Translations under genes and position numbers: made by a program
Notes under the pieces: model-generated
Database searches by the model: none
The model's input: only the letters and a program-made list of their open reading frames with translations
What the model was told of the DNA's origin: nothing
In this document: one piece after another, positions 11,324-21,078 of the stretch
Layout of the letters: each line of letters opens with the position of its first letter
Numbering within the stretch: the stretch's first letter is position 1
DNA from: Armillaria gallica
Taxonomy: Eukaryota > Basidiomycota > Agaricomycetes > Agaricales > Physalacriaceae
DNA length: 64,000 nt
Assembly: GCA_037576215.1 (NCBI GenBank)
Contig: JBANDB010000008.1
Span: forward strand, 2,356,001-2,420,000
Reading direction: 5' to 3'

Positions 11324-13032
11324 CTAGTTTGTCAGCCTCGAAAGCGACCGCATCGTCGACATCGTAAATCCTCTTTCATGACTATCCAAATTCGGAGTAC
11401 TCATATAAGCCTCTCGTGTAATCGTCCTTCCGGATGCTTCGACTACTTCATTTGGTGCTATTAATTCAGGCATTCGACTACTTGATGTGCTACCTGCGCA
11501 GGACATTGGTCGATCTAAAGTCTAAGGATAACTGAGAACAGCATGAGGTATAAACCAAGAATGCAACTTACTGTCGCAGGATCCTCTGAACTCCCAGATT
11601 GCTCCCACTGCCAGTTGCCTAACGAGACGCGCCCAAGGTCATGAGACTTCATCCTCACTCGAAGCTCGTCTCGGTAGTTCAAAGTCCAAAGCAACATGTA
11701 CACGTAGAGTTTTCCAGCAATGTTGACGAACAGGTGGAGGAGATTCATAGTGTTGGGTTCCTGAAAGATGACTTTAGTGAGAGACCAAGCTCGTGATAGA
11801 AAAGCTCCTTGCATGTGAGTGGAATATGATAACGGCTGCAAGCATCGAAAGTTGGGGAAGAATGGCAGATTCCCAAGCTATGTAGATCACGGACTGAACG
11901 ACGCTGTCTGCCGCGGGTACGCCTATTTTTGATTGCAATAATTGGGCAGTCACTGCATCATGCTGATCAACGATCCATCGTTTCGTTGTGTAGGGGGTCA
12001 CTCACTTATTCCCGCTACCGCCGTATCGATAGCTTTATCGCTCTATCAGTGACCATTATTCAAAAAGATAAAGGTTGGTATACCTAGGCAACCGATGATC
12101 CAACACGTGAAGCTGATGGACAGCTATACCATTTTGTATTAGAGAGCGTCAACAGAAGTCGTGAAGTCCATACGGATGGTGTAAAATACGCTCGATGGCT
12201 TACAGTCTGGGGAGAGTAAAATTTCAATAATGGCATGGAAACGGACAACTAAACCTCTCACATTTAACGACTTCGCATAGAAGCGATAACCAATGACCCA
12301 GTCAACCATCTACATATCGTACGCAGTTAGCGACATGCATGTAATGAGAATGTGTGGGAACGAACAAAATAGATGAACGTTGAAGTTGTGAGTGTTAACA
12401 ATATGGATAACGGATAGAGAACCCAAGGAGAATGGTTGGTCATCTGAACTCAGAATTCGTCGAATGTCTTTATCATGAAGTCCGTCATCGACGTACCTTC
12501 CAGCATCGTCGAACGAAGAAGCATTCGCACGAAGTAATTATGAGGCCGTTGGCAAGGCTTATCATAAAGAACAACAGAGGGTGCTTGAGCTGATACAAGT
12601 TTGTATGTCAATACTGACCCTGAAAAAGTCCTGTATGGACTCACCCAGGCCTCGCCATTGATAAAGACAACCCACGCTCTTACGATTTCTAGAATAGTTT
12701 GAAGTCTATATCCAGCAGACGCGTAAATATTAGAAAATCCATAGCTCTCGGAAGACTCACAGCGTTAGAATGTTCAGAAATGCGACGAACACCCTCTTCT
12801 TCCATGTATCGTCCTTGTAGTCATACATGTACCGCCCAGACTGTGTCACTATTACGCCAATAAGGAAAGACTGTAAGACTGCGTTCACGAGGATTGAGCC
12901 AGGGTCCGCGGTGTAGGGTGAGAGGTCGTCGTCTTCATCACGAGCATGATAGGAGGAGTATGCATCAGGATTTGGGTTTGAATATCCTGTAGTATGATTA
13001 AGTAACGAGCGTGTTGTAGTGTTGTTGAACAT
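11324..13032 (-). CDS. DUF6534-like multi-pass membrane protein
   Basis: Resembles the fungal seven-transmembrane DUF6534 family, which is expanded in mushroom-forming fungi and has no established function. Starting from ATG 13030-13032, the protein has a short polar N-terminus, then hydrophobic segments: ILVNAVLQSFLIGVIV followed by YMYDYKDDTWKKR, then TILEIVRAWVVFI, PLSILLTLTTSTFIYF, DWVIGYRFYAKSL, a segment around VVQSVIYIAWESAILPQLS, and NLLHLFVNIAGKLYVYMLLWTLNYRDELR. The last matches the family's typical C-terminal KLYVNSLLATLNxRxxLR pattern. The tail is Ser/Thr-rich and ends RSLSRLTN at stop 11324-11326. At least six short introns are needed; the first (donor GTGAGT near 12763) joins ILTL to LQTILE cleanly. 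Some middle exon borders are uncertain. Confidence 0.7.
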
Positions 13033-13483
13033 AGATGATGGGAGGAAGGGGGAGAGAAGGATCTATGCCCTTCATCTGCGCGAGGACGTTGAAGTTCGTT
13101 GGCACCGCCACATACGCGACTGCTACGTAATCAATTTGTCGGGAGTTCGCACCGGCAGACCGGGAGGCTGTGCTCGTTTGTACACAGTGCACACGTCGAA
13201 TTATCAGCTTATTCGGGCGAGGAGGATGGTCGTTTCGAGGTGCTACAAACAACAGCTTTCCCATAGGTCAGTGAAAACCACTATTTCAGTATCATTCTGA
13301 GCAATTATTGCCGAATAACGTTGATCTGTCATAAATCTAAGTAATCCGGGGTAAAGGGCATCTATATCATAGAACATGATTACATGTAGCTGAATTGAAA
13401 GAAATAATTTAGTATGCGACGTAGAGAATCGATAGCTGAACACGGTATACTGTAAACCAGCAGTGAGACACGACAGACACAAT
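13033..13483. other. Intergenic, nothing recognised
   Basis: Lies upstream of the DUF6534-like gene and downstream of the zinc-finger gene. Short frames on both strands have no recognisable motif and composition unlike the neighbouring exons. Confidence 0.45.
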
Positions 13484-15353
13484 CTACTCATCAAATATCT
13501 GTTTCCGTAACGAATCTAGGACAATTGGATGAGCATCAAACATATGTTTCTCCATCTCTTCGGGGTTGTTGACGAATGGTTTCGGGAGTTCTTTCAAGGC
13601 GCCTCTGTCGTACCGTGCTCTGCAGAGGAAATGGGAATGCAGGCGTCGAAAGAAGAAAGGGCACTTACCGGCAAAAGAGACAGTGTTTGATGTTCGGGTC
13701 TGCTTCGTCTGGATTCACCATTTCTTCTACGACAACTGAAATTGGTCTCAACCCACTCGCATCAACCTCTACAACCTCGTCATCATGAATGGTGAGGACC
13801 TCAACGGATGTCGTCAAAGGAGTATCTTCCATTTGCTCCAATTTTGCCCTCTTGGAGGATTCAGGTGGCTCGTGGCTAGCAGAGCGCTTCAATGTCGGAT
13901 TGTTAGACTCAGTCCCGGTTGCTGGAACTGAAGCTATGTTCCCTGCAGCATCAATGACGGGTTTCGTCTCAGGGAAAGCTTCTGGTGACATTGACTTGTG
14001 AGAAACAGGAGGAGTAGGTGGAACAACTCCACTCTGAATCTGCGTCTGAGGTGGACGTCGTTCTGGTAGTATCGGAACTTGCACCGAGGATGCTGTTTGT
14101 GACTGTGCCGGTGGAGCTTGTGATTGCGGTGGAGGAAATGGCTGCATCGGGGGTAGTTGGTGATTAGAAGATATTTGAGGGTATGAGTTTACTTGAACGG
14201 GAATATTTATGGCTGATGGCGCTGTTGATGGGGACAACTGCGCGCTCGTAGGTGGGGTGGGAGGCATTTGAGAGGGGCCGACAGAGGGTGGCAAAGAGTG
14301 GGTACTGATTTGGAGGGGTGGATTGGAAGATTGGCTAGGTATGGACGAAGGAACATATAAGGCTTGGGATGCTCGTTGCATTGGCTGAGGCTGTTGATTA
14401 GCGGTCCATCCTGCTAAAAGACCCGGGTTTTGTATATGCTGCCTAGGGAATGGAAGGATTTGAGCAGCTTGAGGATGGACAGGTTGCTGAGGCATTGGTT
14501 GCGGCCGGGGCTGAGAGGCGCGTCGAGACATGGCCATGAATTGTGTAGGTTGTGTGACCGGAGCTGAATTTCGCCTGGGAACGGCCTGTGAAATATGAAA
14601 CATGAGTAGATGTTCATGAAAGACGCGAGCGAATAAGATCGTACTGATGGTCCTGCTACGCCTATGGGTCGTGTGAGAAAAATGGAAGATACAACTGAAG
14701 TGAAGGGGAGAAAACGCACCTTGTTGGTTATTTGCACCGAAGCCCATCGATTTCATCTGCGCGATCGTATTCTCCAGAGACACCTTCTCACTATGAGTGG
14801 CGCGGTGCTTGTCTTGTAGCGCTTGATACTCGCGAAGCAGATTCTGATAAGCATCGGGCTCACGCGTAGGAACTCCTCTGACCTGACGAGTCAGTTCTTT
14901 GATGGTCATATCTTTCCCCATGATCTCCGCCTTCAGAGTATCAATCTCGGCCGTTTTTGACTTGATATTGGATATCAAATGACGATTGTCCTCCCATAAC
15001 TTGTGGTTCTCTTGCTGCCATTTGGATACAAGAGCATCCCTTTCTTTGAGAATATCGGTCAAAAGCTGATTTTGAACCTTGAGTTTCTGCATATCCGTGT
15101 GCAAGGTGGGGTAATACCCCAGTTCTGCGAGGCACCCATTAGCGGTACCAGCGATGATCTCGATGATTTTGTTTTGGAATTCAGCTTGTGAAGACAAAGC
15201 AGGCGTCGTTGGCGCTGAAGGGGGGCCAGAAGCGGGAGGTCCAGAATCGGCCCTGGCAAAAATCGAGTCAGGATGAAATTGCATACGGAATTTTGAGACC
15301 TGCCTAGGCAAAATCGGGGGTTGAGCATGCTGCTGCTGGTCCTGCACGTTCAT
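13484..15353 (-). CDS. Coiled-coil, Pro/Gln-rich protein with C-terminal zinc-finger-like motif
   Basis: No named family recognised. From ATG 15351-15353 the protein starts MNVQDQQQH. A coiled coil of about 130 residues follows (heptad-like Leu/Ile with many Lys/Glu: KLKVQNQLLTDILKERDAL, DTLKAEIMGKDMTIKEL, SEKVSLENTIAQMKSMG). Then comes a low-complexity region of about 200 residues rich in Pro, Gln and Ser, then a basic patch PESSKRAKLEQ, an acidic stretch and the C-terminus HCLFCRARYDRG...MEKHMFDAHP, a C-x2-C...H-x4-H arrangement like a C2H2 finger. The last intron (donor CCG|GTAAGT) splits the finger just after its second Cys. A 17-nt micro-exon at 14645-14661 is needed to keep frame. Coiled coil plus disordered region plus nuclear-type basic patch suggests a nuclear regulatory or scaffold protein; that is inference. 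An in-frame ATG at 15483-15485 is an alternative start. Confidence 0.75.
14645..14661 (-). other. 17-nt micro-exon in the coiled-coil/zinc-finger gene
   Basis: It lies between introns 14662-14719 (58 nt) and 14586-14644 (59 nt), both GT-AG. Including it gives NNQQG-VAGPS-AVPRRNSAP in frame. Joining the outer exons directly shifts the frame of the long Pro/Gln-rich segment. Confidence 0.75.
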
Positions 15354-16036
15354 GATCGTCGATAGAGTCACGACTGCAAAAACGAAGCGCAAAGCGCTTC
15401 GAGGGTGGTAGTCTTTGTCAAGCCGATTTCTCTCGGTTCCGTTTCGGATTGACAGCCAGCAGGGCACGTGCGTCGTTCTACTCATCCTCGTTCATTCATG
15501 TTCAGAGTCCTCGAGGCATCAGCATGTTCAAAGAAAGAGATCGCGAAAAAGGGCACGTCCTAATGGCTTTATCTACTCCTGGAAACGACTCGGCGGAACG
15601 ACATCTCACCGACATCATCGATACCGGCCGATGTATAAATCTGCTGTTCGTGTGCCTTCGGTGCCTACAGATTCATTGAGAACATTGATAGATGGATGAC
15701 AGCGTCAATGAAGTCCGTATACCAATCAATCGGCATTACTGTCGATCATATACAAGAAGCGCAGCAGCCTGGCTTCCGAAGGCTCTCCAGACATTTCGTG
15801 AGTCACGGGCTACTCCAAAACCATGCATCCAATAACGATTCACAACAAGGTAAAAGTATACAATTTCGACTGTACAACCAAGTAAGTTTCCAATAAAAGA
15901 AGCTGTGAATAACGCTGAAATGTCCTTCGCGAGCGTTTAGATGATACAGTATATACTGGCCAACACAAAAAAGCAAAATTGCGAGAAAGCATGCGTGCAA
16001 TGCGCAGGCTTCAGATCCCCCAGAGCGCCTCTACTC
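15354..16036. promoter_or_regulatory. Intergenic region upstream of the coiled-coil gene
   Basis: No gene supported. A palindromic CACGTG at 15465-15470 is a candidate bHLH (Cbf1-like) site about 110 bp upstream of the ATG at 15353. The right part is probably the 3' untranslated region of the next gene. Confidence 0.35.
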
Positions 16037-16698
16037 CTATATGTTACGGAGTATGGGTTGTGTTCCTCGTTGTGATGTTACTGTGGGGGAGGGGGGAGGG
16101 CAGGCAATATCCACCTGAACGAATTCCGAGCGAACGGGACTGGGAGGCGGCGTGACTTGTAAGTCGTACGCGGGTGGTCGGGGGAAATAAGGTGGTGGTG
16201 GTGGCTCTTTCAAGGATGAGCGCTTAGAGATGAACGAAGGACTCATCCGATATTCAAGGTCATCCATTTCGCGATACAATTGGTGTCTGTGAATGATGGC
16301 CGCAATGCGGTCGCGTCTGGGCATGCGTTTGTAGTTGATAATACAGCGCAACAGGCAAAGGACGATGGCAAATCCTATTATACCTCCGAGGATTTCGAGG
16401 AACATGGCGATAGGTCTCTGGCGAGTGTCCCTACCGTTTGTGGACGATGGGTTACGCGTAGGACTGGGTCTCCAAGTGTAGAGAGGTAGTGGGGACAGCG
16501 TGCCGACCGTAGAAGAAGGTGGGGTCGTTGTAGTGGGGACTGAAAGAGTGTGGTCGTCAGTAATAGACGTTGGGGCCGAAAGGAGGCTGCGACGCGAGAA
16601 CTAACTTTAGATGGTGAATATGCGGCCTGGGCGGATGTAACGTACCATGGTAGCATAGATAGAAGCATACCCCATTGAAGTGCCCACTTGACCATCAT
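16037..16698 (-). CDS. Small single-pass membrane protein with Ser/Thr/Pro-rich ectodomain
   Basis: Function unknown. The first exon from ATG 16696-16698 encodes a signal-peptide-like segment (WALQWGMLLSMLPWYVTSAQA). A Thr/Ser/Pro-rich stretch (PTTTTPPSSTVG) follows, then the membrane segment FLEILGGIIGFAIVLCLLRCII, a basic stop-transfer KRMPRRDR, and a cytoplasmic tail of about 80 residues with proline clusters (EPPPPPYFPRPPAY, TPPPSP), including PPxY-like sites that could bind WW domains. This is type I membrane topology. The splice between exon 1 (donor GTTAGT, with a TACTGAC branch-like site) and the acceptor CTTTCAG is out of phase by one base, so either a base is missing from the sequence or I have the wrong border. 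Stop lies at 16037-16039. Confidence 0.6.
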
Positions 16699-17162
16699 GG
16701 CGGCAATGTGACGGCAAAGAAGAGTAGGATGAGGTCAACCGGGGGGAAGCTTTGACGGACTCCTTTGAACTAAAAAATTAGTTGGAAGCGCCAGTGAGAA
16801 ACTTGGAAAAACCGGGGTTGTTTAGGTTGTATGTATTGCCATTCCTTCCATTTATATAACTGGAAAAAATCAGCGCCCAGGAACTGGAACGAGTGAGTAT
16901 GGTGCGGAGAGACAGGGTCTATCGATATCTTAATCGTTGTCACGTGCGAGATAAGATAAAGCGGTTTTAATCTCATGCAATTTACTATTAGTTTGTAATT
17001 ATGCTTACTTGCTGACTTACCCTTGACCAAAATTATTGCAATTGGATGACTTGACCAGTAACCACAACGTAGCACGCCGTTCACCCAGGTCAGCCGCTGC
17101 AATTCGCTTAAATACCCGCCTGACATCGCACTTCACTCAGGTTTTCCCCTACATCGTCAGGA
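16699..17162. promoter_or_regulatory. Divergent promoter region of RIB1 and the small membrane protein gene
   Basis: About 460 bp without a supported coding frame. A CACGTG palindrome lies at 16941-16946, about 217 bp upstream of the RIB1 ATG. A/T-rich stretches near 16970-17040 are otherwise unremarkable. Confidence 0.35.
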
Positions 17163-18596
17163 ATGTCTAGAAGAAACGCACACGACGCCCTCGCTGACTG
17201 TGACGCTGCATTGCTGGACATGCTTACCGGTCCAGCGGCCCCAACCGCTACAACCTTTGCGCGGAGGGATGCTGCGCTCGACCCTCTTATCATGGCGGCT
17301 GCATTCGCTTCGGGACCCCATGTTACCCGAAATCATTACCACCACGACTTCTTTCCGGGAGTCATGCTACCAAAGGCAGAAGGCTCCTGGGATTGGACCA
17401 AATTTACTGGCCAGGATGCTTCGGCACCGGAAAGGAGGAAGTTTGCCTATGTTAGCATGCAAGCGCCTCGTCGGCAGCGGCTGGCGCTGGATGGGAAGGA
17501 AAACGACCACCCGCGGGAGCAGACGGACACGTCGCTTTCACCCATCGGAAACCTTTCTCTCTCCCACAAGAAACGTCGGACTTCGTTGTCCACCTCTGTG
17601 GTTCCTGCAGCAGAATCTACTGCAGAGGTGGGTCCCGATGTGATCCCGAAGGACCCGGCCGCGGACCTCGACGTGAAATGTATGGCACGAACGAGAATAC
17701 CAACGCCTCACGGCACGGTCTTCCTTCACCTCTATCACAATAACCGGGACGACAAAGAGCATTTAGCTATTGTTGTCGACCCCGCCCAGCTGGCAGACAA
17801 GCCTGGCGCAGCTCCTCCCATTCGATCCCGCACCCTTGACGCTGTATGGAGCAAGGATGAAACGGAAATGGACAGGATCACACGGGGCGCCTATGTGGGT
17901 AGATTATCATCTACGTCTCAGCATGCGTCTATGCCGCCATCCGATGTTGCCGGAGTAACCATAGGCCTCCCTGCGCCTCTCATCAGAATCCATTCGGAAT
18001 GTTTTACCGGCGAGACCGTTGGCAGCATGCGATGTGATTGTGGTGAGCAACTGGATGAAGCTATTCGTCTAATATCGCAACCCATCCCGATTTCTCCGTC
18101 ATGCCCAATGAACTCGTCTACGACCATCCCGGGTCGCGGTGCTGTTGTCTACCTAAGACAAGAAGGAAGGGGAATCGGGTTGCTCTCCAAAATACGCGCG
18201 TATAACCTACAGGATATCGGGCATGACACCGTTACCGCTAACCTGATGCTCGGTCACGGGGCTGACGAACGCGGGTACGACATCGCCGTTGCGATTTTGC
18301 GTGATCTCGGGTTAGGTGGTGGTGTCCGTGTGCTAACGAACAACCCTGACAAAGTCCAGGCGCTGGAGAAAGACGGTCTGAGGGTTGTTGAGCGCGTTCC
18401 AATGATACCCAGGAGCTGGAAATCTCGTCAAGGGAAATCGGATGTTGATCCGAAGTACAAGGAAGATCATCTTGTTGGAGCCACGCTTATTGGTGGGAAA
18501 TCTGTGTACGGGGAGGATCTAGATAAATATCTGCGAACAAAGGTGTTGAAAATGGGCCACATCCTGCCGCTATGGATGGAGGATGTTGAAGCTTAA
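17163..18596 (+). CDS. RIB1: GTP cyclohydrolase II
   Basis: Catalyses the first committed step of riboflavin synthesis: GTP to 2,5-diamino-6-ribosylamino-4(3H)-pyrimidinone 5'-phosphate, formate and pyrophosphate. A single 477-residue exon. The catalytic core is in the second half: RIHSECFTGE with Cys280, and RCDCGEQ with Cys291 and Cys293, the three zinc ligands; then YLRQEGRGIGL from about residue 331, TANLMLGHGADERGYDIAV, and VRVLTNNPDKVQAL. The first 170 residues or so are a low-similarity extension with Ser-rich and basic stretches (HKKRRTS), as in other fungal Rib1 proteins. The start at 17163 is the first ATG and follows the A/T-rich upstream region. No intron is needed, unlike nearly every neighbour. 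Confidence 0.95.
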   Translation: MSRRNAHDALADCDAALLDMLTGPAAPTATTFARRDAALDPLIMAAAFASGPHVTRNHYHHDFFPGVMLPKAEGSWDWTKFTGQDASAPERRKFAYVSMQAPRRQRLALDGKENDHPREQTDTSLSPIGNLSLSHKKRRTSLSTSVVPAAESTAEVGPDVIPKDPAADLDVKCMARTRIPTPHGTVFLHLYHNNRDDKEHLAIVVDPAQLADKPGAAPPIRSRTLDAVWSKDETEMDRITRGAYVGRLSSTSQHASMPPSDVAGVTIGLPAPLIRIHSECFTGETVGSMRCDCGEQLDEAIRLISQPIPISPSCPMNSSTTIPGRGAVVYLRQEGRGIGLLSKIRAYNLQDIGHDTVTANLMLGHGADERGYDIAVAILRDLGLGGGVRVLTNNPDKVQALEKDGLRVVERVPMIPRSWKSRQGKSDVDPKYKEDHLVGATLIGGKSVYGEDLDKYLRTKVLKMGHILPLWMEDVEA

Positions 18597-19047
18597 CATT
18601 GTTATCTTGTTATACACTCATTATTGGCGAAGACACATAAAATACTGTAAATCTCATGGTGATACCATTTTGCTGCGCTGCGCAGCTAAAGTAATAACAA
18701 ATAGTGCAGATCTTAATGTAAATATAGAGCTGATCTTCTTTCGACCATGGACGTCGAATGGAGTGAGATATTTGTGGTGTAGGACATTGGACGCCGTGTC
18801 TGAAACGTACTGAAACGAATCAGTCTTAGCAGGCATGGCGGGGCCGCGGCGGTGTTATTGGTCAGCTGTCTAGGGCCGTCTAGCATTTCTTTGGTTCAAT
18901 CTTTGGCTTCTGTCTAGCTTGGCCCTGTTTCTTGCTCTCCCTGTGACGACTTTAGCGCCGAGTTGCACCGCCAACCTCTCCTTTTCGCCCTTTTATTTAA
19001 TCACGTCTGCTCGCTTTCTTTCCTTTTTCTCCATCTCCATCTCCAGC
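18597..19047. promoter_or_regulatory. Intergenic region before the GH17 gene
   Basis: No coding frame supported. The left part is the RIB1 3' end. The right part, about 18960-19045, is strongly C/T-rich (CTTTCTTTCC-type tracts) immediately before the ATG, a common core-promoter feature of highly expressed fungal genes. An inverted CCAAT motif (ATTGG) lies near 18857. Confidence 0.4.
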
Positions 19048-20733
19048 ATGGCAGACAACACCAATTACGAGAGCGTCGGCAGTGGCTTGAACTACTCTCT
19101 TGAGAAAAGCAAACGACGGAGTAACAGATCAAAGTGGATAGTACGTTCATCAATCACGCAGGCTGTGTATTAGTTAACGTTTGCTGTTCAGGTCTTGGGG
19201 AGTATCATCACTCTACTGGCTCTGATAGCCATCGGCGTTGGTGTTGGTGTTAGCGTGTCCAACAAAAACAAAAACAAAAACAACAACGACTTGTCGAGCA
19301 GCTCCAGCTCCTCGTCGGGGTCAAATTCCACAGACTCTTCATCGTCGGATGCCAACCCTCCAAAGCAGACCGATCCCAACGACCCCAGTACTTTTGTCAA
19401 GGATCCCAATTTGAAGCAGTCATTCTATGGCATGGCATACACGCCAGAGGGATCACTGCTTCCAGATTGCGGAAACTCCCTAGACGCCGTCATCCACGAT
19501 ATCCAGGTTAGTCCGCTTGGTCCGCACTTGACAGGCGTAACTCACGTCGTCGCCCCTAGGTCATGTCGCAGCTCACAAAGCGCGTACGTTTATATGGTGC
19601 AGATTGCAACCAGTCCGCCCTTGTTGTATGTCTTGCTTTCCATCATTATGACAGTGATCTCAAATACTATCTTTACAGCTTGAGGCTATAAAGCAGACAA
19701 AGGTCGATATGGAGGTGTTTTTGGGTAACTATCCCACGCCGGACGACGAGACCGCGTACACACGTCAACGTGATACCATCAAAGCAGCAATACAGACATA
19801 TGGCACTGATCACATTGCGGGAATTACCGTCGGCAATGAATACATTCTAAAGTACGTTCTTCAGACCAGTGTTAGGACTACGTTCACATTCTGAAATAGT
19901 TATCTTAATGCACATGGAGCAACGGATCCCAACAGCGCAGTTGGCAACACAGGTAAGTTCTACACGTCTTATCCACAACATATTTTAATATATTTTGAAG
20001 GTGGTGAACAATTGGTGGCCGACATCAATGACACCCGCAGTATGCTTAATGATTTGCAATTGAGCAAGACGATACCTATCGGCAACTCTGATGCTGGCAG
20101 TTACTTCAACAACCTCGTGCTGGAAGCTGTGGATTATGGGGTAAGGGCTTTTGCCCTGTTGCAGTCCAATATGCTAATTTCTTGGCAGCTGTCGAACGTG
20201 CATCCATGGTTTGCAAACACCACAATCCAGAACGCCGCATCATGGACGGCGACGTTCTTTGACGAAACGAATGTTCAGCCAGCAGCCCAACTACCGAATA
20301 AACCAAAGATGTACATAGCAGAGACGGGCTGGCCATCGGTAAGTTGTACTTTTTTGGAGAGGATGTGTATTGACATGTTCATCTCTTCAGGAATCATCAG
20401 ATGCTGGAAATGCCAACAATGGTGCTTCGGACGCTTCTGAAGCTAATCTTCAAATATTCCTGGATAACTTTGTCTGCCAGGCAAATACCAACGGCACAGG
20501 ATATTTCTTCTTTGAGGTATTTAATCGTACGAGTTACCCAGTCTTGGCTAACTTCGTCCCTTTTAGTTCACCGATGAGCCTTGGAAAGACAAGCTGTATG
20601 GAGGTGTTGAGGGACATTGGGGATTATTCCACTCCAAGTCAGTTCATCTTCATCGTTCTCTTTCTCGGCAGCTGACTCTCTCCCTAGCCGTACACTAAAG
20701 CGGATAACTATTCCCGATTGCCCAGCGCCATAA
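19048..20733 (+). CDS. Membrane-anchored glycoside hydrolase family 17 (beta-1,3-glucanase type)
   Basis: GH17 enzymes act on beta-1,3-glucan of the fungal cell wall. From ATG 19048 the protein has a short basic cytoplasmic part (EKSKRRSNRSKW), a membrane segment IVLGSIITLLALIAIGVGVGVSV, an Asn/Lys run NKNKNKNNN and a long Ser-rich linker, giving type II topology with an extracellular catalytic domain. The domain shows SFYGMAYTPEGS, RVRLYGADCNQSALV, ITVGNEYI with the likely acid/base Glu, NVHPWF and IAETGWPS with the nucleophile Glu. Introns are clear at the ends of IQ, ALV, IL(N), GNTG, DYG, GWPS and FFE, each restoring the family sequence. The last exon joins GHWGLFHSN to RTLKRITIPDCPAP and stops at 20731-20733. 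Endo- or transglycosylase activity cannot be decided from sequence. Confidence 0.9.
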
Positions 20734-21078
20734 AGGCGTTTGAACATTTACTTATATACCATTCTTTACTCACATCGTTTCCGACGAACTATTATGATAT
20801 ATCCCATCTAGTCGGAGTTAAGTTTTCGGGATTTCCAGGACGATAGATATCCTATACTTCAGTAAAACTTTGGTGTATTCCTCGCTAGTTAACAGCATCT
20901 GTCTACCTTTTGATTTGTTTATATGTATCATGTTATTAGCACTCGTTTTTTGTTATAAGAATTTTCGCTTGAGATGGTCAATTGTTACGTAAAAGCGGAA
21001 AAAGGCATTTCTGTCTTGAGCTATTTTGTAGGCGACGTCGCGGAGCGTAACTTACTACATCCTTATCTCTTCATACCT
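20734..21078. other. Intergenic, nothing recognised
   Basis: Lies between the GH17 stop and the Vps17-like ATG. A/T-rich, with no RNA gene or supported coding frame. Confidence 0.45.

Noticed and set aside
13243..13494. Hydrophobic and Cys-containing minus-strand open frame
   Set aside because: It overlaps the 3' end of the zinc-finger gene and starts in its last codons. Probably untranslated region.
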